Of a stretch of 64,000 nt of DNA, positions 59,876-64,000 are shown piece after piece. The notes beneath the pieces are model-generated. The model searched no databases and was not told the DNA's origin. It saw only the letters and a list, made by a program, of their open reading frames with translations. The DNA is from Pseudahrensia aquimaris (GTDB lineage: Bacteria; Pseudomonadota; Alphaproteobacteria; Rhizobiales; Rhizobiaceae), in the NCBI RefSeq assembly GCF_042676045.1, contig NZ_JBHTJV010000002.1, forward strand, positions 186,001-250,000. Reading direction: 5' to 3'. Position 1 is the first letter of the stretch; every line of letters starts with the position of its first letter. A program made the position numbers and the translations under genes.

Positions 59876-60646
59876 TTATGTGCCTGTTGGGCCGTTCGCC
59901 GCATGTGAAGCCCTTGTGCCAGTTTTGGCGCGTACGCCCTGAGGGGCGAGCACGGGCACGAAAACCCGCTTCGAACGGCGTTGTTTGACAGGCAGACCTT
60001 GATACATCTGCTTGGTCGCTTCCACGACCAAAACACCAGCAAAGGCGGGTGCGAAGCGACGTCCCAAGCGCTCCCAAACGGGCGCTGCCCTCAAAACGAT
60101 GCTCTTGCCGCTGGGCGGAAAATGCAGTGCATCGTTCCAAGCTGTTGGGGTAAACATGTTGGCGCGCAGCAGGCGGTTTAATTGGCCGCCGCTATAGGGT
60201 TTGCCGGCACCAAATGGCGAATGCTCCATGCGGGCCCAAACGCCGCGGCGGTTTGGAACGACGATGACGAGTTTTCCGTTGGGTGCGAGCACGCGCCACA
60301 ATTCGGCTACGGCTTCATCTGCATTTTCGAAATGCTCTAACGCATGAACCAGCAAAATGCGGTCGACACTACTGTCGGCCAATGGCAGGTCTTCCTCGAA
60401 CACAAGAGCGGTGGCGTTGGGTTTGGCGATGGGCCAGTGGTTTGCGCCTTGCAATGCCGGCATTAGCGAAACAGTGCGTTCGGCATCCGGAGCGTAGCGG
60501 TCAAGAAAATGGTTGGCAAAACCCAGCCCCACAAGACGTTCGTCGCTCATCGGTTTCCACATGGCCGAAAGCGCTGCACCCACCGATTGTTCGGCCATTT
60601 TGCCCAGTGGGGTCGCGTAAAACTGGCGAAGATCGACAATATCCAT
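59876..60646 (-). CDS. Class I SAM-dependent methyltransferase
   Basis: 256 aa. The visible fold includes GLGFANHFLDRY (motif I position), LPLADSSVDRILLVHALEHF (motif II-III with the D-x-V-L pattern of methyltransferase domain 11) and RVLAPNGKLVIVVPNRRG. The basic C-terminus (KQRRSKRVFV) is unusual. The substrate is unknown; the gene often sits beside hisC and a glyoxalase II gene in Rhizobiales. ATG 60646 (MDIVDLRQFY) was chosen; ATG 60652 is an alternative. Confidence 0.82.
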   Translation of the reverse strand: MDIVDLRQFYATPLGKMAEQSVGAALSAMWKPMSDERLVGLGFANHFLDRYAPDAERTVSLMPALQGANHWPIAKPNATALVFEEDLPLADSSVDRILLVHALEHFENADEAVAELWRVLAPNGKLVIVVPNRRGVWARMEHSPFGAGKPYSGGQLNRLLRANMFTPTAWNDALHFPPSGKSIVLRAAPVWERLGRRFAPAFAGVLVVEATKQMYQGLPVKQRRSKRVFVPVLAPQGVRAKTGTRASHAANGPTGT

Positions 60647-60691
60647 ATGCATGTGGGAAACTTGGGGCCGAATGAACTCAGGAGCAAGCCT

Positions 60692-61123
60692 ATGGACGAT
60701 ATGACGCCTGCACAAATCATAGCAGAAATGGGCCTGGAGCCGCACCCCGAAGGGGGGCACTATGCAGAGACCTTCCGTGACGAAGCGTCAACGGCGATTT
60801 ATTATCTGCTGGAAGCGGGTGAACACTCGCACTGGCACCGCGTGCATGGCAGCGCCGAGATATGGCATCACTATGCGGGAGGTCCGCTTGCGCTGACCGT
60901 TTCATCAAACGGCCATGACGCCCAGGCGCACCGTTTGGGCAAAAGTATCGTCATGGGAGAGAAGCCGCAGATCGTCGTTCCCGCCGGTTGGTGGCAGACG
61001 GCGGAAAGTCTTGGCCATTGGACGTTGGTCGGTTGCACCGTTGCACCCGGCTTTGACTTTGCAAACTTCGAGATGGCTCCGCCGGATTGGTTTCCTAAGC
61101 CGCGCAGTCCATCTAACGGTTAG
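60692..61123 (+). CDS. DUF985 cupin family protein
   Basis: 143 aa. The cupin-like barrel is marked by EPHPEGGHYAETFR, AIYYLLEAGEHSHWHRVHGSAEIWHHYAG (key H-x-H...E-x-W-H) and VPAGWWQTAES. DUF985 proteins are small single-domain cupins of unknown substrate. ATG 60692 follows AGGAGCAAGCC. Its 3' end overlaps the convergent EAL gene by 4 bp. Confidence 0.87.
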   Translation: MDDMTPAQIIAEMGLEPHPEGGHYAETFRDEASTAIYYLLEAGEHSHWHRVHGSAEIWHHYAGGPLALTVSSNGHDAQAHRLGKSIVMGEKPQIVVPAGWWQTAESLGHWTLVGCTVAPGFDFANFEMAPPDWFPKPRSPSNG

Positions 61124-62898
61124 GCGATGGCGGCGATTGGAATAGCGGGCGCGTCTTCGAACGTCTCTTCCGAAGGCCATTTCGGCTGACGTAGGGGCTT
61201 GCTGAAGCGGAAGCCTTGCAGCAGATCGACACCCCAATCTCGTAAATGGTTGGCGGTTGTCGTGTCTTCCACCCATTCCACAACAGTTCGCGCGTCGAAT
61301 TGGTGCGCGAGGCCGATGAGCGATTTGATGAAGGCCTGATTTTCAGGGTTATCTTTTAGGTCGCGGGCAAATTCTCCGTCGATTTTGATTATGTCGTAGT
61401 TCAACGCCTTTAGATTGCGAAATGAGGTGAAGCCCGCACCAAAATCGTCAATGGCGACCTTGAAGCCCAGATCGTGGAGTGAGGCGATGAAGCGGCGTGC
61501 TTCCTCAAGGCTTTCGGCCACATGGGATTCGGTGATTTCGATAATCAGCCGATCCGTGATGTCTGGGCGGCGCAGGGCGGCTATGGCGAGTTTTGAAATC
61601 CATTCCGGATCTGTTGCGGTTTCGTTTGAGACGTTGAGCGAGATCTTTGCGCTTTCGTGCTCGTCGAGCGCCTCAATGGCCAAATCCAGCGCTTGATGAT
61701 CCACCAGCCGGATGAGGCCAAGGCGGATCGCCACGGAGACAAAATCGCCTGCTGCAAGGACATGGCCGTCATCGTCCTGCAGCCGCACAAGGGCTTCGAA
61801 GAATTCCACCTCATGGGTCGTCGCATCGACGATGGGTTGGAAGGCCAAATGGATGCGGCCCTGTTTCAGCGCCATGATGATTTTTTCTGACAGTTTCACC
61901 GCCTCGCGGTGTCGGCGTTCAGCTTGCGGGTCTGGGCGATAGGAAACGATGGTTGCTTCATGCTCGCGGCGGCTTTCTAGAAGCGCGTTGTAGGCGGCGC
62001 TGAAGGTGCGCTTGGGGTTGCTGGCATGTTGAGGGATAAGAACCCCGCCGACCGACGCACTAATCGCGATGGGACCGGCATCGGTTTCGACAACGTTGCC
62101 GCGCAGGACGTTCAAGATGCGGTATCCTGCAACCAGCATGTTGCGTTCGTCGCAATCGTTGAGAACGATACCAATGCGTGCGCCGGAAAAGCGACCCAGC
62201 ACATCGCTGTCTCGCAAATGTAGACGCAAACGGCGGGCGACTTCTGAAATAACTGCGTCTCCGGCTTCGTAGCCGTAGACCGTGTTGATGAGATCAAAAT
62301 GATCGATGCCGATCAGCAAAAACCCTGCTGAGCCGCCATTGTCGCGCAAGGTTTGAAATGTTTTTTCCAGCGAGTAATTCAAGTGCGAACGGTTGTGCAA
62401 GCCGGTCAGCGGGTCAAAACGGGCCATGTAGTCGAGATCATCTTGCAGGTTTCTCCGGTCTGTGATGACGCGCATGACGCCTTCCGCAGAAGCGGGTTCG
62501 CCATTGGGCCCGGCAAACCAGCGGCCGCTGTCCTCAATCCAAACGTCTTTCTGCGCCGACGCGTTTTCTGCTGAAATCGCATATTGCAGAGAATAGGCTA
62601 CACCTTGGCCTTCATCACTTTTCTCGCTGGAATGAATAACGTTTGGTCGGCTGTTTTCGGATGTGGGAAGCAGGATGCGGTTGAAGGCGCGACCCTTCAC
62701 TGGTAGTTTTTCATCGGCCAAGCCGAGAGTCTTTGCAGCACCGCTGCTCCATGAAATGTTGTCTGTGAGCATGTCCCAACGATAGATCACGCCGCCGATA
62801 TGACCCAGCACGGAGGCTGCTGTTGCATCGTCCAGCCTTGTTTCAGACGGGTTGTTTTCAATGGTGTAGTCGCTCACGTCGTCGTTACCGCCACTCAA
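61120..62898 (-). CDS. PAS-GGDEF(degenerate)-EAL cyclic-di-GMP phosphodiesterase
   Basis: 592 aa. A PAS-like sensor occupies about residues 25-145, a GGDEF fold about 150-320 and an EAL domain about 335-585. The GGDEF signature is replaced by FSGARIG, so no cyclase activity is expected. The EAL domain keeps its metal and catalytic residues: EALVR, LNVSN, ITES, DDFGAGFTS, KIDGEF, VEWVED and LLQGF. The net prediction is hydrolysis of c-di-GMP, perhaps controlled by the GGDEF fold as a GTP sensor. There is no membrane helix. Confidence 0.9.
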   Translation of the reverse strand: MSGGNDDVSDYTIENNPSETRLDDATAASVLGHIGGVIYRWDMLTDNISWSSGAAKTLGLADEKLPVKGRAFNRILLPTSENSRPNVIHSSEKSDEGQGVAYSLQYAISAENASAQKDVWIEDSGRWFAGPNGEPASAEGVMRVITDRRNLQDDLDYMARFDPLTGLHNRSHLNYSLEKTFQTLRDNGGSAGFLLIGIDHFDLINTVYGYEAGDAVISEVARRLRLHLRDSDVLGRFSGARIGIVLNDCDERNMLVAGYRILNVLRGNVVETDAGPIAISASVGGVLIPQHASNPKRTFSAAYNALLESRREHEATIVSYRPDPQAERRHREAVKLSEKIIMALKQGRIHLAFQPIVDATTHEVEFFEALVRLQDDDGHVLAAGDFVSVAIRLGLIRLVDHQALDLAIEALDEHESAKISLNVSNETATDPEWISKLAIAALRRPDITDRLIIEITESHVAESLEEARRFIASLHDLGFKVAIDDFGAGFTSFRNLKALNYDIIKIDGEFARDLKDNPENQAFIKSLIGLAHQFDARTVVEWVEDTTTANHLRDWGVDLLQGFRFSKPLRQPKWPSEETFEDAPAIPIAAIA

Positions 62899-62967
62899 TT
62901 TCGCTTATGCAATGCTAGCCCCAATTGCCTAATGAAATGGTAAACAGGTTGATAATATCGCCTGCAT

Positions 62968-63411
62968 TCAGGCTACCCAGACGGGGGCCAGAACGAGAGC
63001 GAGATACCCTGCACCGATAAGAAGGATCAGTGGCGAGAAATAGCGTCGGTTGCGGCTGGCAAACGGCTCTTCCAGATCTGCCATTATGGGCAGATAGGCG
63101 GCGATTCCCCGTGCGATAAAGACAATTGCAAGCGTCCACATAGCGAGCCATAGCAGTGTTTGTGGCAGCGATTGGGGGTAAGGCACCAATCCGCGCCACA
63201 TGAGTGGGACGAGCGCTGCTGCGAGAATGCCGAAGGCGATAAAGCCGGTGAGCGCTCTTGGTGGCATCTTGGTGATGCTGGGCGTTCCTACTACCATGCG
63301 AGCGAGTTCTTGCTCGTTGTCAGCAGGCCAGTTTGAGCCAAATGCCCACGCAAAATGGATCACAGAGACGACGAACAGCACAACAGCGATGACGATCGCG
63401 AGGAAGTCCAT
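62968..63411 (-). CDS. DUF3995 family membrane protein
   Basis: 147 aa with four hydrophobic helices and the family's IHFAWAFGSNWPADN and RGIAAYLP motifs. Function unknown. It is a typical single small membrane gene, preceded by a divergent start of the DegT-type aminotransferase. Confidence 0.8.
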   Translation of the reverse strand: MDFLAIVIAVVLFVVSVIHFAWAFGSNWPADNEQELARMVVGTPSITKMPPRALTGFIAFGILAAALVPLMWRGLVPYPQSLPQTLLWLAMWTLAIVFIARGIAAYLPIMADLEEPFASRNRRYFSPLILLIGAGYLALVLAPVWVA

Positions 63412-63483
63412 GTCGTTTTATCCCGGCGACAAAGCGTGTTGCTTGAGGTTAAATGCAAAAAGAGTTTCCCTCAACATGATCGT

Positions 63484-64000
63484 GTGACTGTGACCGAGCT
63501 TCGATTTTCAAAACCGTTTACCCAGCAAGAGCCTATTGATGAGGCGACGATTGAACGTGTTGGCGACATTCTGCGTGGTGGACGTTTGCATCGATACAAC
63601 ACACTAAATGGTGAGACAGCTGAGGCTGCGCTGCTGGAGCGGGAATATGCCAAATGGCAGGGCGCGAAATACTGCCTTGCTTGTTCTTCCGGCGGCTATG
63701 CTCTGCACGTGGCGCTGCGTGCCGCTGGCTTGCAGCATGGCGATAAGGTTCTCGCCAATGCCTATACGTTAGCGCCGGTGCCGGGCGCGATCCACAACGC
63801 TGGCGGAGTGCCCGTCTTTGTTGAGATTGACGACAATTGGCACGTCGATATCGACGACCTTCGTGCAAAGGCTGCCGATAGTGAGGCGAAGTTTTTCATG
63901 CTCTCTCATATGCGCGGCCATATCGCTGACATGGATAGGATCTGCACCGTTTGCGACGAGTTCGGCCTTACACTGGTCGAGGATTGTGCACACACGATGG
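63484..64000 (+). CDS. DegT/DnrJ/EryC1/StrS-family aminotransferase, N-terminal part
   Basis: The frame is open from GTG 63484 to the window end (172 codons), so the gene is cut. The N-terminus has the DegT pattern YNTLNGETAEAALLEREYAKWQGAKYCLACSSGGYAL (landmarks: GAKYCLACSSGGYALHVAL), NAYTLAPVPGAIHNAGG, and the PLP aspartate region LVEDCAHTM at the end. The PLP lysine would lie beyond the window. Members aminate sugars or make amino-polyols; the substrate cannot be told from this part. GTG 63490 is an alternative start. Confidence 0.87.
   Translation, partial: MTVTELRFSKPFTQQEPIDEATIERVGDILRGGRLHRYNTLNGETAEAALLEREYAKWQGAKYCLACSSGGYALHVALRAAGLQHGDKVLANAYTLAPVPGAIHNAGGVPVFVEIDDNWHVDIDDLRAKAADSEAKFFMLSHMRGHIADMDRICTVCDEFGLTLVEDCAHTM

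Overview
The window is chromosomal DNA of an alphaproteobacterium, most probably a Hyphomicrobiales (Rhizobiales-type) species. The lineage call is inference. It rests on the family mix and gene order (ftsEX beside an MJ0042 zinc-ribbon gene, hisC-prephenate dehydrogenase-DUF2125, a CpdR-like receiver next to hpt, ExoD, DegT aminotransferase) and on two alphaproteobacterial regulatory signatures read directly in the DNA: GTTC-N7-GTTC LexA boxes and a TTAA-N7-TTAA CtrA box. Both ends of the window cut through genes: an AEC transporter on the left and a DegT-type aminotransferase on the right.

Layout. Positions 1-3.8 kb hold housekeeping genes (GluQ, a 3-methyladenine glycosylase, HNH nuclease, DsbB, ExoD-like). 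A tRNA-Leu(CAA) at 4030-4114 is the integration site of a 12.2 kb island that ends at an exact 20-bp copy of the tRNA 3' end (16254-16273). The island reads like a small phage-satellite or integrative element: P4-type integrase, an unknown protein, an AlpA-like regulator, a primase-helicase, an intergenic region dense in inverted repeats (candidate origin), then cargo. The cargo is a type III restriction-modification pair (mod-res) and an uncharacterised two-gene module (exported protein plus two-TM membrane protein) next to the right end. Both element ends carry a matching pair of GGGGTA motifs with identical spacing, which look like integrase arm sites.

From 16.4 to 28.6 kb come a large RTX-type protein with no adjacent export genes, then a LacI-controlled cluster: a PotABCD-like ABC importer, adenine deaminase, and a divergent ATZ/TRZ-type amidohydrolase. 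This looks like uptake and deamination of a purine or related heterocycle. From 28.8 to 34 kb are an acyl-CoA synthetase, DUF924, a TusA-like protein, a CobW-type metallochaperone and a penicillin-binding D,D-carboxypeptidase. From 34 to 40 kb an operon of UDP-glucose dehydrogenase and four glycosyltransferases suggests a glucuronate-containing surface glycan. From 40 to 46 kb is an oligopeptide/opine/oligosaccharide-type ABC importer.

From 46 to 64 kb are core genes: a phosphoglycerate-mutase-like phosphatase, an MscS-family channel, an FkbM methyltransferase, a CpdR-like response regulator, hpt, a zinc-ribbon protein, ftsEX, YdcF, PlsC, a small protein behind two tandem LexA boxes, a ChaC-like cyclotransferase, DUF2125, prephenate dehydrogenase, hisC, a methyltransferase, a DUF985 cupin, a degenerate-GGDEF/intact-EAL protein, a DUF3995 protein and the start of a DegT aminotransferase. 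The items most worth follow-up are the island (ends, origin-like region, two-gene module), the SOS-controlled unknown gene, the CtrA box at ftsEX and the unassigned terminator upstream of the tRNA.
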